From assembly GCA_022360715.1 (NCBI GenBank), contig JAKSCG010000050.1, positions 1 to 64,000 on the forward strand: 64,000 nucleotides of DNA, in the 5' to 3' direction. Positions 1 through 8,823 of this stretch are shown here, piece after piece. The notes under the pieces are model-generated. The model saw only the letters and a program-made list of their open reading frames with translations. It was not told where the DNA came from and did no database searches. Position numbers and translations under genes: made by a program. Origin of the DNA: Halanaerobiales bacterium. Its GTDB lineage: Bacteria; Bacillota; Halanaerobiia; Halanaerobiales; DTU029. Position 1 is the stretch's first letter. Every line of letters starts with the position of its first letter.

Positions 1-67
1 AAAGCATCGAAATAGCTAAAATCAAAAGCAGATTACCTAAAATATTTAAGATTGATTTTATATTCAT
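1..67 (-). CDS. Partial gene, probable TrkH/KtrB-type K+ transporter N-terminus
   Basis: Only the first 22 codons lie in the window; the gene runs off the left edge. The visible peptide starts MNIKSILNILGNLLLILAIS, a short polar head followed by a hydrophobic helix, which resembles TrkH N-termini. The start ATG (65-67) is preceded on the minus strand by GGAGGTGG with six bases between, an excellent ribosome binding site. A trkA gene about 740 bases away on the same strand makes a Trk potassium channel subunit the natural guess. With so little sequence, any membrane protein remains possible. Confidence 0.4.
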   Translation of the reverse strand, partial: MNIKSILNILGNLLLILAISML

Positions 68-209
68 GCTCATCCACCTCCTTTTTTATATTCTATCTTA
101 ATAATTATGTCGGAGTAGCTTTAGCTATGAAAAATAAGGTCGGCGACTAATAAAGATTACCGATTAAGGGTAAATTAAAGCAAGAAAAACTGCCAAGGAG
201 GCCATAAAA

Positions 210-614
210 TTGAGTCAGATTAAGGTTGAAAGCCAGTGGAACGGCCAAGATGAGCTGATGCTAAATATCCCTCACTTTCCCCACCTTCACTCCGGTTTAG
301 GCGATAACTTTGAAGATTATCAGCGATACCCTCATCCCCTGGAATACTTTTTTGTAGCTTTAAACGGAACAATTACCCTGGTCATTAAAAATTTTGCCCA
401 AAAAAACAATATTATCATAAAAAATCTCTATATTACGACTACCGGAGAAGTTAACTCGCTTACCGGTCATTTTAATAATATCGCGCTTGATCTGCGCCTG
501 GATAGCAGTGCATCACCCCAAAAACTAACAAATTTACAGCAAAATTTACTCCAGGATGAAGCAATATTTGCTCTGATCAAGCAACCACATATGCTGACAA
601 TCAACTGGGAATAA
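210..614 (+). CDS. OsmC/Ohr-fold protein lacking the catalytic cysteines
   Basis: A 134-residue protein with the layout of the OsmC family: an N-terminal beta region, then the P-x-P-L-E-Y-F-x-x-A-L helix start (about residues 41-51), a central helix, an I-x-I-K-N-L strand and a C-terminal strand. OsmC and Ohr proteins reduce organic peroxides with two cysteines. Here the first cysteine position (ALNGTIT, where the family has AL-x-x-C) is Thr, the usual C-P motif region reads EAIFALI, and the protein has no cysteine at all. Peroxidase activity is therefore unlikely. The start is TTG with AAGGAGG nine bases upstream. It stands alone on the plus strand between minus-strand trk genes and is followed by a good terminator. 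Family assignment is by pattern only. Confidence 0.6.
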   Translation: MSQIKVESQWNGQDELMLNIPHFPHLHSGLGDNFEDYQRYPHPLEYFFVALNGTITLVIKNFAQKNNIIIKNLYITTTGEVNSLTGHFNNIALDLRLDSSASPQKLTNLQQNLLQDEAIFALIKQPHMLTINWE

Positions 615-617
615 AAA

Positions 618-643
618 ATGACCCCTGGCGGGTCATCTTTTTT
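618..643 (+). terminator. Intrinsic terminator of the OsmC-like gene
   Basis: ATGACCC and GGGTCAT form a 7-bp stem around a CTGGC loop, followed by CTTTTTTT. It starts four bases after the OsmC-like stop codon. The A-run before the stem could let it also work on the minus strand, downstream of the 49-codon small gene. Confidence 0.8.
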
Positions 644-791
644 AATGGTCTTCTTTTTTGTCTTTGCTTTTTAGCCTCTCCACCGGCATAATTCCATCTC
701 CAATCTCAACATCATCAGGATTTACGGTATAGTCTACTGCCGGCATTGTTTTATCTTCTTTCTTTCTTTTACCCCTTTTCTTCTTTTTCAT
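642..791 (-). CDS. Small highly charged protein, 49 residues, unknown
   Basis: An open frame of 49 codons begins at ATG (789-791) with GAGGAGG six bases upstream, as strong a ribosome binding site as any in the window. The protein opens with a Lys/Arg-rich stretch (MKKKKRGKRKKEDK), continues with an acidic middle containing VNPDDVEIGDGI and ends Lys/Asp-rich. It has no membrane segment. It lies 18 bases downstream of trkA on the same strand, so it is probably translated from the trkA message. I do not recognise the family. The basic head could bind nucleic acid or membrane phospholipid, but nothing in the sequence proves this. Confidence 0.55.
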   Translation of the reverse strand: MKKKKRGKRKKEDKTMPAVDYTVNPDDVEIGDGIMPVERLKSKDKKEDH

Positions 792-809
792 TTAATACCT
801 CCTCTACCT

Positions 810-2153
810 TTAGTATTTGTATCTACTATTAAAAATATTATAAATTTCTGCCTCGTGTTCATGATAAAAAAAGATAAACAAAAGATCATTAGTTTTTATT
901 ATTACATCTCCGCGGGGAATTACTATTTTATTATCACGCTTGATTATTCCAATTTTAATCCCGCTCGGCAGTTTAATCTCACTTATTTTTTGATCAAGCA
1001 AACGGGAATCCGCGGCGATTTTTATTTCGGTAGTATAGATTTGATCGCCAAGGACATATTTATTGAACCCCTGACCCGAACTGATAAATTTGATAATGTA
1101 TTCGGCCAGCAAATCCGGTAATGATAGGATATTTGCCAGTCCCAGTAAACTTCCGATATGTTTTAAGTTGGGATTATTCAGCAAAGTAATCACATTATTA
1201 CAGCCAATTTTTTCCGCACCAAAACCACCTAATAAATTACTATAATCATCAAGATCAACCGCTAAAAAATTTGAAGTATGATCTAAGCCTTCCTCTCTCA
1301 ACATTTGTAAATCAATACCCTCACCATGTAATACAATTATCTTTTCCAGGAGTGCCGCCAGTTGATTACATCTCTCCAGACTCCTTTCAACCACAATTAT
1401 TGGTTCAAAAATATTCTCCCAAACGCGCAGCATAGTCAGTGCCAATCCGGTCCCACCAAGAATAAATAGTCTTTTTTTGCCTTGATACCTTTTAAAGATT
1501 TTAAAGAAATTTGCCATCATATTTTTTCTAAATAAAATAAAGACCTTATCCCCGGGGTATAACTGGAGCTCCGGTGAAGGCAGCATCATCTTGTTCCCAC
1601 GGTTCACAGCAATGATCAGACCCTCATCTAGAATAATATTTTTAATTTTTTGATAGGAAAATAGCCCTTTATTGGTGACCATTAATTCACTAATATCTAC
1701 CTGTCCCGGAATAAAATTGCGTATATTCAAAAGACGTGTTTCTTTAATTTTATTGCTGATTTGATCGATAATAAGCTGATGGGGATTAAAAATTAAGTCG
1801 GCCATTGTCCGTAATTCCAGGTAATCGATCTGCTGAACCATCGCCACTGTTCTTGCGATCCCCAGATCTTTAGCTATACTTGTCAGGAATAGATTATACT
1901 GATCATCATCGGTTAGAGCAACTATACAGTTGACCTGCTCAACAGCTTTTTCTTGAAGCAGACTCAGGACACTCCCATCTATTTTTTCAATAAGTGCATC
2001 CATATTGATGTTACCATACGGGAGTCGGGATTGCTGATAATAGATAATCACATCGTGATTTTTGCTCAAACTGCGGGCCAGAGTAAGTGAAATATGGTTT
2101 AAACCAATGAGGATAATCTTATTATTTTTTTTTCGGAATAACATTTCGCTCAA
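810..2153 (-). CDS. trkA: Trk K+ uptake regulatory subunit TrkA (two RCK repeats)
   Basis: A 447-residue cytosolic regulator of Trk/Ktr potassium channels, the usual length for double-RCK TrkA. It contains TrkA-N (about 10-130), TrkA-C (about 145-215), a second TrkA-N (about 228-345) and a second TrkA-C (about 360-445). The second Rossmann glycine motif (GGTGLA) is intact; the first reads GLNHIS and is degenerate, so nucleotide binding may be limited to the second repeat. The C-terminal RCK_C halves contain the usual LP-x-G-x-x-I-x-x-I-x-R pattern. The probable TrkH start at the window edge is on the same strand but separated by the OsmC-like gene. A strong terminator separates it from the upstream HU gene. 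Confidence 0.9.
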   Translation of the reverse strand: MSEMLFRKKNNKIILIGLNHISLTLARSLSKNHDVIIYYQQSRLPYGNINMDALIEKIDGSVLSLLQEKAVEQVNCIVALTDDDQYNLFLTSIAKDLGIARTVAMVQQIDYLELRTMADLIFNPHQLIIDQISNKIKETRLLNIRNFIPGQVDISELMVTNKGLFSYQKIKNIILDEGLIIAVNRGNKMMLPSPELQLYPGDKVFILFRKNMMANFFKIFKRYQGKKRLFILGGTGLALTMLRVWENIFEPIIVVERSLERCNQLAALLEKIIVLHGEGIDLQMLREEGLDHTSNFLAVDLDDYSNLLGGFGAEKIGCNNVITLLNNPNLKHIGSLLGLANILSLPDLLAEYIIKFISSGQGFNKYVLGDQIYTTEIKIAADSRLLDQKISEIKLPSGIKIGIIKRDNKIVIPRGDVIIKTNDLLFIFFYHEHEAEIYNIFNSRYKY

Positions 2154-2212
2154 CTCCTAACACAGCAAATATATGTTATCCGAATAATTACTAGAACAAA
2201 AAAATATCCAAT

Positions 2213-2248
2213 AAAAAAAGAAAGGATTAGACTAATCCTTTCTTTTTT
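2213..2248 (-). terminator. Intrinsic terminator downstream of HU
   Basis: AAAGAAAGGATTAG and its complement form a long near-perfect stem with almost no loop, flanked by A- and T-runs on both strands. It separates the HU gene from trkA. Confidence 0.75.
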
Positions 2249-2266
2249 ATTAATTATGTAATTTTA

Positions 2267-2569
2267 TTAGCCCTCTACAGAATCCTTAAAGGATTTGCCT
2301 GCCCTGAATACGGGAACCGTACGGGCAGGAATAGTAATCTCATCTCCTGTTTGTGGATTCCTTCCCTTCCTTTCACTACGATCCCTTGCTTCAAAGGTTC
2401 CGAAACCAATTATCTGAACATTATCACGATCGGCCTCTTTTTTAGTGGCTTCCTTACTCAGATAATCAACAATGGTTTCAAAGACTGCATTGACAGCTTC
2501 ACCAGAATCTTTTTTCGTTAAACCGGTTTTTTCTGCAACTGCATCGATTAATTCAGTTTTTGTCACCAT
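2267..2569 (-). CDS. hup: HU family DNA-binding protein
   Basis: A 100-residue nucleoid protein that bends and compacts DNA as a dimer. The family signature is clear: the N-terminal helices ([20 protein letters not shown]), [20 protein letters not shown] and the beta-arm ending [17 protein letters not shown]. An upstream in-frame ATG (MKEVK) is possible, but GGAGGTG sits three bases before the inner ATG and that N-terminus matches HU proteins, so the inner start is used. The insertion after helix 2 ([11 protein letters not shown]) makes it slightly longer than the usual 90 residues. It is a single-gene unit between two terminators. Confidence 0.95.
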   Translation of the reverse strand: MVTKTELIDAVAEKTGLTKKDSGEAVNAVFETIVDYLSKEATKKEADRDNVQIIGFGTFEARDRSERKGRNPQTGDEITIPARTVPVFRAGKSFKDSVEG

Positions 2570-2660
2570 CTTCACCTCCTTCATCTACCAGTCATATATT
2601 TATTATTTACTTTATTCGCGATATATCAATATTCTCCTGCTAATTTATAAAATTTTTTTT

Positions 2661-2703
2661 AAAAAAAACAAAAAAATAGGACTTGAGGTTATTTTACCTC
2701 AAG
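2661..2703 (-). terminator. Intrinsic terminator downstream of spoIVA
   Basis: Read on the minus strand, CTTGAGGT and ACCTCAAG pair around AAAATA. After a short CCTA spacer comes a long T-rich tail. It lies 28 bases after the spoIVA stop codon. Confidence 0.8.
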
Positions 2704-2730
2704 CCATAAAAAAAATACATAAATTTAATC

Positions 2731-4209
2731 TTATAAAATAATACAGATCAACCCTCCACTGCCTTCATTAACTATCTTTTCTATTGTATCTTTGATCTTT
2801 AACTGGACATTTTCCGGCATCCGATAAAGCTTATTGGAAATTCCTTCTTTCATTAGGTCATGTAAGGAGCGACCAAGAAATTCTGTATCCCAGATCCCTT
2901 CCGGATTATTTTCAAAATCCTGTTCCAGGTATTTGATTAATTCTTCCGACTGTTTTTCCGTACCGACGACCGGAGAAACCTCAGCATGAATATCCGCCCG
3001 GATTAAATGGATCGATGGTGCATGGGCTTTTAACCTAACACCGAATTGATTACCGCGGGTAATTAATTCGGGTTCGTTGAAACACATATCGGTCACCGTA
3101 GGCGTAACTATTCCGTACCCCTTTTCTTCTACATCCCTTAAGGCTTTAGCTACTCGGTCATATTCTTTTTTAGCAAAGCTTAGCTCTTTGATCAATGTCA
3201 ACATTTCTCGCTCATCTTTGATAATAAAGCCACTATATTCTTCAATGATCTGATAAAAAAGTTTATCCAACAATCCGATCGAAATTTTTGCTAAGCCTTC
3301 ACCCAGGTTGATACTCTCCAGAAGTACTTCCTGGGTATACTCATTTTCTACTAACATACTTATTAAGTTATCAATATCCCTTATTTTTTCAATATCCTGG
3401 ACCGAGTTTCTAATCGTCTCATCAAAACTTGTTCTTAGCCAATTATCGTTCGGTAATTCATTTAACCATACTGGTAAGTCAATATAAAACTCATTAATTG
3501 GAAATTCATATAGTATTTTTCGGAGGATATTATCAACATCACTTTTCTTTAAATTTAAACAGTCAATTGGGATTACCGGCACATCATACTTTTCGCTCAG
3601 CTGCTCACCTAATTCAATCGTTTCTTCTTCATCCGGATTCATCGAATTCAGGGCAATAATAAATGGTTTGCCGATTTCTTTTAATTCACCGATAACCCTT
3701 TCTTCAGCCGTCACAAAACTATGGCGAGGTATATCGGTAAAACTGCTATCCGTGGTAATGACCAGACCGATCGTTGAATGTTCATTAATTACTTTATTTG
3801 TTCCTACTTCTGCTGCTTCCTGGAAGGGTATATCATGTTTATACCAGGGTGTTGAAACCATTCTCGGTCCGTCGTCATCTTCATAGCCCATCGCCCCCGG
3901 AACAGTATATCCGACACAATCAATCATCCTGACTTTAAATTTTAAATTATCATCTAAAATAATCTGAACAGCTTCTTCCGGTACAAATTTTGGTTCGGTG
4001 GTCATGATCATTCGGCCGGCCGAACTTTGTGGCAACTCATCCTGGGCTCTCTCTTTAACATACTTATCGCCGATCATCGGTATTACTTGATGTTCCATAA
4101 ATTTTTTGATGAAGGTGGATTTGCCGGTCCTTACCGGACCGACGACCCCGATATAAATATCACCATTGGTCCTTTCAGCAATGTCTTTATAGATATCAAA
4201 CTTTTCCAC
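2731..4209 (-). CDS. spoIVA: Stage IV sporulation protein A, spore-coat basement ATPase
   Basis: A 492-residue ATPase that polymerises on the forespore surface as the base layer of the spore coat. The Walker A motif is GPVRTGKST near residue 24, and the extreme C-terminus GGLICIIL is the family's characteristic membrane-proximal tail needed for anchoring by SpoVM. Length equals that of Bacillus SpoIVA. The start is GTG, preceded by GGAGGGG. Its presence shows the organism belongs to a sporulating lineage. It is a stand-alone transcription unit with a 284-base upstream gap that holds a sigma-E-like promoter and the gpsA terminator. Confidence 0.97.
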   Translation of the reverse strand: MEKFDIYKDIAERTNGDIYIGVVGPVRTGKSTFIKKFMEHQVIPMIGDKYVKERAQDELPQSSAGRMIMTTEPKFVPEEAVQIILDDNLKFKVRMIDCVGYTVPGAMGYEDDDGPRMVSTPWYKHDIPFQEAAEVGTNKVINEHSTIGLVITTDSSFTDIPRHSFVTAEERVIGELKEIGKPFIIALNSMNPDEEETIELGEQLSEKYDVPVIPIDCLNLKKSDVDNILRKILYEFPINEFYIDLPVWLNELPNDNWLRTSFDETIRNSVQDIEKIRDIDNLISMLVENEYTQEVLLESINLGEGLAKISIGLLDKLFYQIIEEYSGFIIKDEREMLTLIKELSFAKKEYDRVAKALRDVEEKGYGIVTPTVTDMCFNEPELITRGNQFGVRLKAHAPSIHLIRADIHAEVSPVVGTEKQSEELIKYLEQDFENNPEGIWDTEFLGRSLHDLMKEGISNKLYRMPENVQLKIKDTIEKIVNEGSGGLICIIL

Positions 4210-4339
4210 TTTTTTCCCCTCCTTTACTTAGGATATTTTTGACCAAATAATTTTTGTCCTTTATTATCTTCATCCCTCCCAATTAATCTGTATTTAAACC
4301 ATCAAGTTGATTAATTCAAAAAGCAAATATCACAGTATA

Positions 4340-4367
4340 TATATATGAAAGCAAGTCTAAAATATTA
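4340..4367 (-). promoter_or_regulatory. Candidate sigma-E promoter of spoIVA
   Basis: On the minus strand TAATATT (matches the sigma-E -35 pattern) is followed after 13 bases by CATATATA, a partial match to the sigma-E -10 CATACAMT. The predicted leader is about 125 bases. spoIVA is a sigma-E gene in Bacillus subtilis. The -10 is weak and the spacer one base short. Confidence 0.35.
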
Positions 4368-4412
4368 CTTTAATCCAAACAATTTAGACCGACCCAACAA
4401 AATTTTTTGAAT

Positions 4413-4446
4413 AAAAAAAGACTTCAAATAATTATATTTGAAGTTC
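4413..4446 (-). terminator. Intrinsic terminator downstream of gpsA
   Basis: ACTTCAAAT and ATTTGAAGT form a 9-bp stem; on the minus strand it is followed by CTTTTTTT. It ends the gpsA operon before spoIVA. Confidence 0.8.
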
Positions 4447-4493
4447 CGTTAGAGCCTATTTTTTATCTGTAAGTTCAGTCAAAAGTTAAGTTA

Positions 4494-5528
4494 TTACATG
4501 CCTTTTTTTGAAATTTCCTGAACAACTTCTTCAAACTCATGTTTGGGACCTCTAAGCATTAAATCTTCCACCGCTTGATATGGATTTTTTTCTCGAAATA
4601 ATACCTGATAGATCTCAGTAGTAATCGGTAATTGAAAGCCATAATCCCTTTGTTGGAACCATTGATAGATCGCACTGGTTGTCTTAACCCCTTCTACCAC
4701 CTGGTTAACTGACTCCAGGGCTTGTTTTAGCGGGATCCCCCGGCCAATCTTGATCCCAAAACGCCGGTTTCTACTGTGCATACTATTACAGGTTACGACC
4801 AGGTCACCCATTCCGGTCAAACCGGCAAAGGTTAATAACTGTCCACCCAGATATGCCCCTAATCTGCTCATTTCATGGAGGCCCCTGGTTATTAATGTGG
4901 CCCGGGTATTATCACCATAACCAAGACCATCTGTTATCCCGGAAGCTACGGCGATCACATTTTTTACTGCCCCGCCGACCTCGACCCCAACTAAATCGGG
5001 GTTAGTATATACGCGAAAATAAGAAGTCATCATTAAATCCTGTATGCGCTGGGCCAGCTTCAGATCTTTAGAAGCAACAACTACCGCCGTGGGTAGCCCC
5101 TCCATAACTTCTTCGGCATGAGTAGGACCGGATAAAACCGCGGTGGCCAGCCGACAATTCTCGCTGATTACTTCCGAATTACGAAGAAAGCTTTCCTCTT
5201 CAAAGCCTTTAGCCGTTGAACAGATTACCTGGTCTCTTTTTAAATAAATCGAAATTTTTTGCATAATCTCTCTGGTTTGCTGGGTCGGTATTGCCAATAT
5301 AATAATAGAAGCAAAGTCAATACCTTCCTCCAGGTCAGTTGTCGCACGGACATTAGTCGGCAAGTCGTACTCAGGAAAATATTTGTAATTAATGTGCTCT
5401 TGATTGATATAATCCCTTACTATTTGATCCCGTAAATAGATTAAGACCTGGTGGTTATTGCTAGCCACTAATCTGGCCAAAGCTGTCCCCCAGCTCCCGC
5501 CCCCGATAATTGTAACCCGTTCTGTCAT
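4494..5528 (-). CDS. gpsA: NAD(P)-dependent glycerol-3-phosphate dehydrogenase
   Basis: Reduces dihydroxyacetone phosphate to sn-glycerol 3-phosphate, the backbone for phospholipids. The N-terminal nucleotide motif is GGGSWGTALA, the catalytic lysine lies in GGAVKNVIAVASGI, and SMHSRNRRFG matches the family's C-terminal half. The length, 344 residues, is normal. GTG and ATG starts lie side by side; the ATG is used, with GGGGTG upstream. It follows plsY by 14 bases, and the two products act in consecutive steps (glycerol 3-phosphate supply, then first acylation), so they are very likely co-transcribed with der. Confidence 0.96.
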   Translation of the reverse strand: MTERVTIIGGGSWGTALARLVASNNHQVLIYLRDQIVRDYINQEHINYKYFPEYDLPTNVRATTDLEEGIDFASIIILAIPTQQTREIMQKISIYLKRDQVICSTAKGFEEESFLRNSEVISENCRLATAVLSGPTHAEEVMEGLPTAVVVASKDLKLAQRIQDLMMTSYFRVYTNPDLVGVEVGGAVKNVIAVASGITDGLGYGDNTRATLITRGLHEMSRLGAYLGGQLLTFAGLTGMGDLVVTCNSMHSRNRRFGIKIGRGIPLKQALESVNQVVEGVKTTSAIYQWFQQRDYGFQLPITTEIYQVLFREKNPYQAVEDLMLRGPKHEFEEVVQEISKKGM

Positions 5529-5542
5529 CACGTAATCACCCC

Positions 5543-6154
5543 TTATTTACTACGGGCTGGCCAGCTCAGCCTTCTTTCACAACCCTGAAATAATCTTTTA
5601 ATATTGGAATGGTGCCGAACTACAATAAATAGGGCCAGGATAACTGCAAAAATGAAAAAATAAGGATTTCTCCTTAGAATGATGATCTGGATCGGTAGAG
5701 AAATAGCACCCAGCATTGAGGCCAGTGACACATACTTAGTCGCGACAACCACGATCAGCCAGATCAGCACTGTACAAATAATAAATACTAAGGGGAGAGT
5801 TCTTAGTACTACCCCGAATGTAGTAGCAACACCCTTTCCACCGGTAAACTTGAGAAATATTGACCAGTTATGCCCGATAATTGATAAGACTGCTCCAACT
5901 AAGATCCAATATTCCGATGCGTTTTCGGGCAGAAGGAGCTGAAGCAAAAAAACAGCTAAAAACCCTTTTAATACGTCCAAAATACCAACCACCACACCAT
6001 ATTTAAGGCCTAAAATCCGTGAAGTATTTGTTGCCCCAACATTTCCGCTGCCGATTTTCCTTACATCGGTACCGGCAACTAACTTGGTAAAAATAAATGC
6101 AAAAGGGATCGCTCCGATCAAATAACTTAAAATCATTAATATGGATATAGCCAT
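5543..6154 (-). CDS. plsY: Acyl-phosphate:glycerol-3-phosphate acyltransferase PlsY
   Basis: An integral membrane enzyme that transfers the acyl group of acyl-phosphate (made by PlsX, encoded at 27-28 kb) to glycerol 3-phosphate. Family motifs are present: GSGNVGATNTSR (about residues 36-47) and GGKGVATTFG (about 104-113), with five or so membrane helices. 203 residues is the usual size. It sits between der and gpsA with short spacers. Confidence 0.95.
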   Translation of the reverse strand: MAISILMILSYLIGAIPFAFIFTKLVAGTDVRKIGSGNVGATNTSRILGLKYGVVVGILDVLKGFLAVFLLQLLLPENASEYWILVGAVLSIIGHNWSIFLKFTGGKGVATTFGVVLRTLPLVFIICTVLIWLIVVVATKYVSLASMLGAISLPIQIIILRRNPYFFIFAVILALFIVVRHHSNIKRLFQGCERRLSWPARSK

Positions 6155-6167
6155 GCTTCTTCCTCCT

Positions 6168-7487
6168 TTAATTCCTTTCCCTTAATTTAAACCTAATCGT
6201 AGTACCAATAAAACCAAACGCTTGACGTAATATATTTTCTAAATACCTTTGATAGGAAAAATGCATCAACTTGGGATCATTAACAAAAAAGGCAAAGGTA
6301 GGGGGTTTAATCCCCAGTTGTGTAGCATAATATAGTTTCAACCGTTTTCCCTTCTTTCCCGGTGGTTCCCGTAATTGGATCGCTTCTTCCAGTACTTCAT
6401 TTAAAACACCTGTTTTAATCCTTTGTTGGGTTTGATCAATCACATGTTCCAGCAAATTTAGAACTTCCGGGATTCTTTCCCCGGTAATAGCCGAAATAAA
6501 AGTAATCGGAGCATATCTCAGGAATTTTAGCTGCAAATAAATTTCTTCCCGATATAAGTCCATGGTTTTATGATCCTTTTCAATTAAATCCCATTTATTA
6601 ACGGCGATCACAATTGCCTTACCATGATCATGGGCATAACCGACAATTTTTTTATCCTGGGCAGTTATTCCTTCGGTCGCATCCACCATCATTAAGACTG
6701 CATCAGCCCTCTCAACAGCTCTAATGGTGCGAATCGCACTATAATACTCAACCGAACTCTTTACCCGGGCCTTTCTTCTTAAACCGGCAGTATCAATCAA
6801 ATTATATTTTATATCGCCTCTTTCGACCAGGGTATCGACCGCATCTCTGGTTGTTCCGGGGATAGCACTGACAATTACCCGTTCATCTCCGACTATATAG
6901 TTGACCAATGAAGATTTACCAACATTAGGTTTTCCGACAATCGCTATATTTAAAAGATCACTTGCCGGTTCTACTTCTTCCGTTGACTCGGGAAAGCATT
7001 GGATAATTAAATCTAATAAATCACCGGTATTTTTTCCGTGTTCGGCCGAAATAGGTAGCGGCTCATTAAAGCCCAGGGAATAAAACTCCCATTTAATCTG
7101 CTCCAGGATGCTAAAATCTTCAATTTTATTTAACACCAGAATTACTTTTTTATTGGTCTTTCTTAAAATTTGGGCTACCTCACGATCGGTTTCCGTTAAT
7201 CCGCTCCGCCCGTCGACAACAAATAGAATCAGATCGGCTTCAGCGATCGCCAGTTCTGCTTGATATTTAATCTTATTTTTAATTAAATCCTGGTTAAGTG
7301 GTTCCATTCCTCCCGTATCTATTAGCATAAACGACCGCTCCAGCCAGCTAATATCGGCATATATTCGGTCCCTGGTAACATTAGGCTCTCCTTCCACAAT
7401 CGAAATTCGATTACCACTTAAACGGTTAAATAAAGTCGATTTACCGACATTAGGTCGGCCTACAATTGCAACAACTGGTTTAACCAT
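6168..7487 (-). CDS. der: Ribosome biogenesis GTPase Der (EngA)
   Basis: A 439-residue essential GTPase with two tandem G domains that helps assemble the 50S subunit. Two P-loops are seen, GRPNVGKST (near residue 10) and GKPNVGKSS (near 185), each followed by DTGG or DTAG switch II and an NK-x-D motif (NKIE, NKWD). The C-terminal KH-like domain contains KRLKLYYATQLGIKPPTF. It overlaps the upstream DUF512 gene by eight bases, so it is translationally coupled to the sporulation-associated cluster. Confidence 0.97.
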   Translation of the reverse strand: MVKPVVAIVGRPNVGKSTLFNRLSGNRISIVEGEPNVTRDRIYADISWLERSFMLIDTGGMEPLNQDLIKNKIKYQAELAIAEADLILFVVDGRSGLTETDREVAQILRKTNKKVILVLNKIEDFSILEQIKWEFYSLGFNEPLPISAEHGKNTGDLLDLIIQCFPESTEEVEPASDLLNIAIVGKPNVGKSSLVNYIVGDERVIVSAIPGTTRDAVDTLVERGDIKYNLIDTAGLRRKARVKSSVEYYSAIRTIRAVERADAVLMMVDATEGITAQDKKIVGYAHDHGKAIVIAVNKWDLIEKDHKTMDLYREEIYLQLKFLRYAPITFISAITGERIPEVLNLLEHVIDQTQQRIKTGVLNEVLEEAIQLREPPGKKGKRLKLYYATQLGIKPPTFAFFVNDPKLMHFSYQRYLENILRQAFGFIGTTIRFKLRERN

Positions 7488-8823
7488 TGCTTATTACCTC
7501 CAGTGCCTCGTCAATAGTATGACAGATGATAAATTTATTATTAGGAAAATTTCGCTGTAAGTCCTGATATTTCAGGTTATCAAGCATATAACCCGCTTGG
7601 TTAAAGATAATGCCGGGGATTAAGATATACTCGGGCAAATCCTCCACTCTTTTCAATCCGCGGATAATATCAAAACCAGTTAAAAGACCGGTGACCGTTA
7701 CACTATCGCCAAAAAAGGAATTACTAATCGGTAAAACCTTTACCACTAAACCATTTATTTGGTTGAGCCTTTTTGCGATCGGTTGTAAAGCCAGTGCACC
7801 CAATTTCCCGGTTACTATCGCGATATTTTGGTCGGACTTTACGGGTAACTTGTCCGTTAATTTAATAAAATCATCCCATAAGATCCGGGTTAAACCGATA
7901 CCGTTTTCAATCTGGGGAAACCCATTATAATGCTCAGTAGCCGGAACTTTTTGGCCGGCCAGCAAGTAGAACTCATCGGCAGCATAAATGTAATTTTTCC
8001 CTCTTTTTTTAAACCTATTTTGCCAGGTCTGAAGCTGAGTTAATACCCCTTCAGCCATCAAGTGGTTAAAACTGTTAAGTTGAAACAAACCCTCCCGGTA
8101 TCTAGTCAACCCAACCGGTACTATTCCCAACGAAAGGACCCGGGGGTAGAAATGATCAAGGTCGGCAATGGTCCGGTCCAGTTCTTTTTGATCATTAATT
8201 CCCGGACAAAGAACAATTTGGGCATTAAAGCTGATTCCATTTTCAGCTAAGCAGCGCAATTTGTCCATAATCTGTCCGGCTGAAGGGTTCCTCATCATCA
8301 CCACCCGCAACTCCGGATTAGTAGTATGTACAGAGATATTAAGCGGGGTTAATTTTAAATTAATAATCCGTTCCATCTCTTCTTCACTAAGATTAGTCAA
8401 TGAGATAAAACTACCCTGAAGAAAAGAAAAACGATAGTCATCGTCTTTTAATAATAAAGTCTCTCTCATCGCTTCGGGTTGTTGTCGGACAAAGCAAAAA
8501 ACACAATCATTAGTACATTGTTTTAGTTGATCATAAATGATCCCATCGGGAATGATCCCTAATTTTTCATTAAAATCCCGATTTATATCCACTTCCCATA
8601 ACTGCCCGTCTTTTTTCTCGATTAGTAAGTTTAAAAAATTATTAGCGGTTTCATATTGAAAATCAATATAATCATTAATTGTTTGCCCGTTAATTAATTT
8701 GATGCGGTCACCTTCGGCTAAGTCAAGTTTTTGGGCAATACTATTCTTTTCAGTCCCTTTAATCTTCAATTTAATCTTTTCCCCCTGTAAGCTGATAATA
8801 TCATAATTAAGGGTACTAAGCAA
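7480..8823 (-). CDS. DUF512 protein: PDZ-like and radical-SAM-type Fe-S domains
   Basis: A 447-residue protein of the DUF512 family. The N-terminal third resembles a PDZ domain (AEGDRIKLINGQTINDYIDF). Then comes the cysteine motif CTNDCVFCF (C-x3-C-x2-C), which should bind a 4Fe-4S cluster as in radical SAM enzymes, a TIM-barrel-like middle (LSVHTTNPELR-type strand) and the C-terminal DUF512 part (IVTGKLGALALQPIA). The family is found in anaerobic Firmicutes and cyanobacteria and its reaction is unknown to me. The start is probably TTG at 8821-8823, inside the end of the DUF3189 gene, so the genes are coupled. Context suggests a role near envelope or spore biology. Confidence 0.85.
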   Translation of the reverse strand: MLSTLNYDIISLQGEKIKLKIKGTEKNSIAQKLDLAEGDRIKLINGQTINDYIDFQYETANNFLNLLIEKKDGQLWEVDINRDFNEKLGIIPDGIIYDQLKQCTNDCVFCFVRQQPEAMRETLLLKDDDYRFSFLQGSFISLTNLSEEEMERIINLKLTPLNISVHTTNPELRVVMMRNPSAGQIMDKLRCLAENGISFNAQIVLCPGINDQKELDRTIADLDHFYPRVLSLGIVPVGLTRYREGLFQLNSFNHLMAEGVLTQLQTWQNRFKKRGKNYIYAADEFYLLAGQKVPATEHYNGFPQIENGIGLTRILWDDFIKLTDKLPVKSDQNIAIVTGKLGALALQPIAKRLNQINGLVVKVLPISNSFFGDSVTVTGLLTGFDIIRGLKRVEDLPEYILIPGIIFNQAGYMLDNLKYQDLQRNFPNNKFIICHTIDEALEVISNG

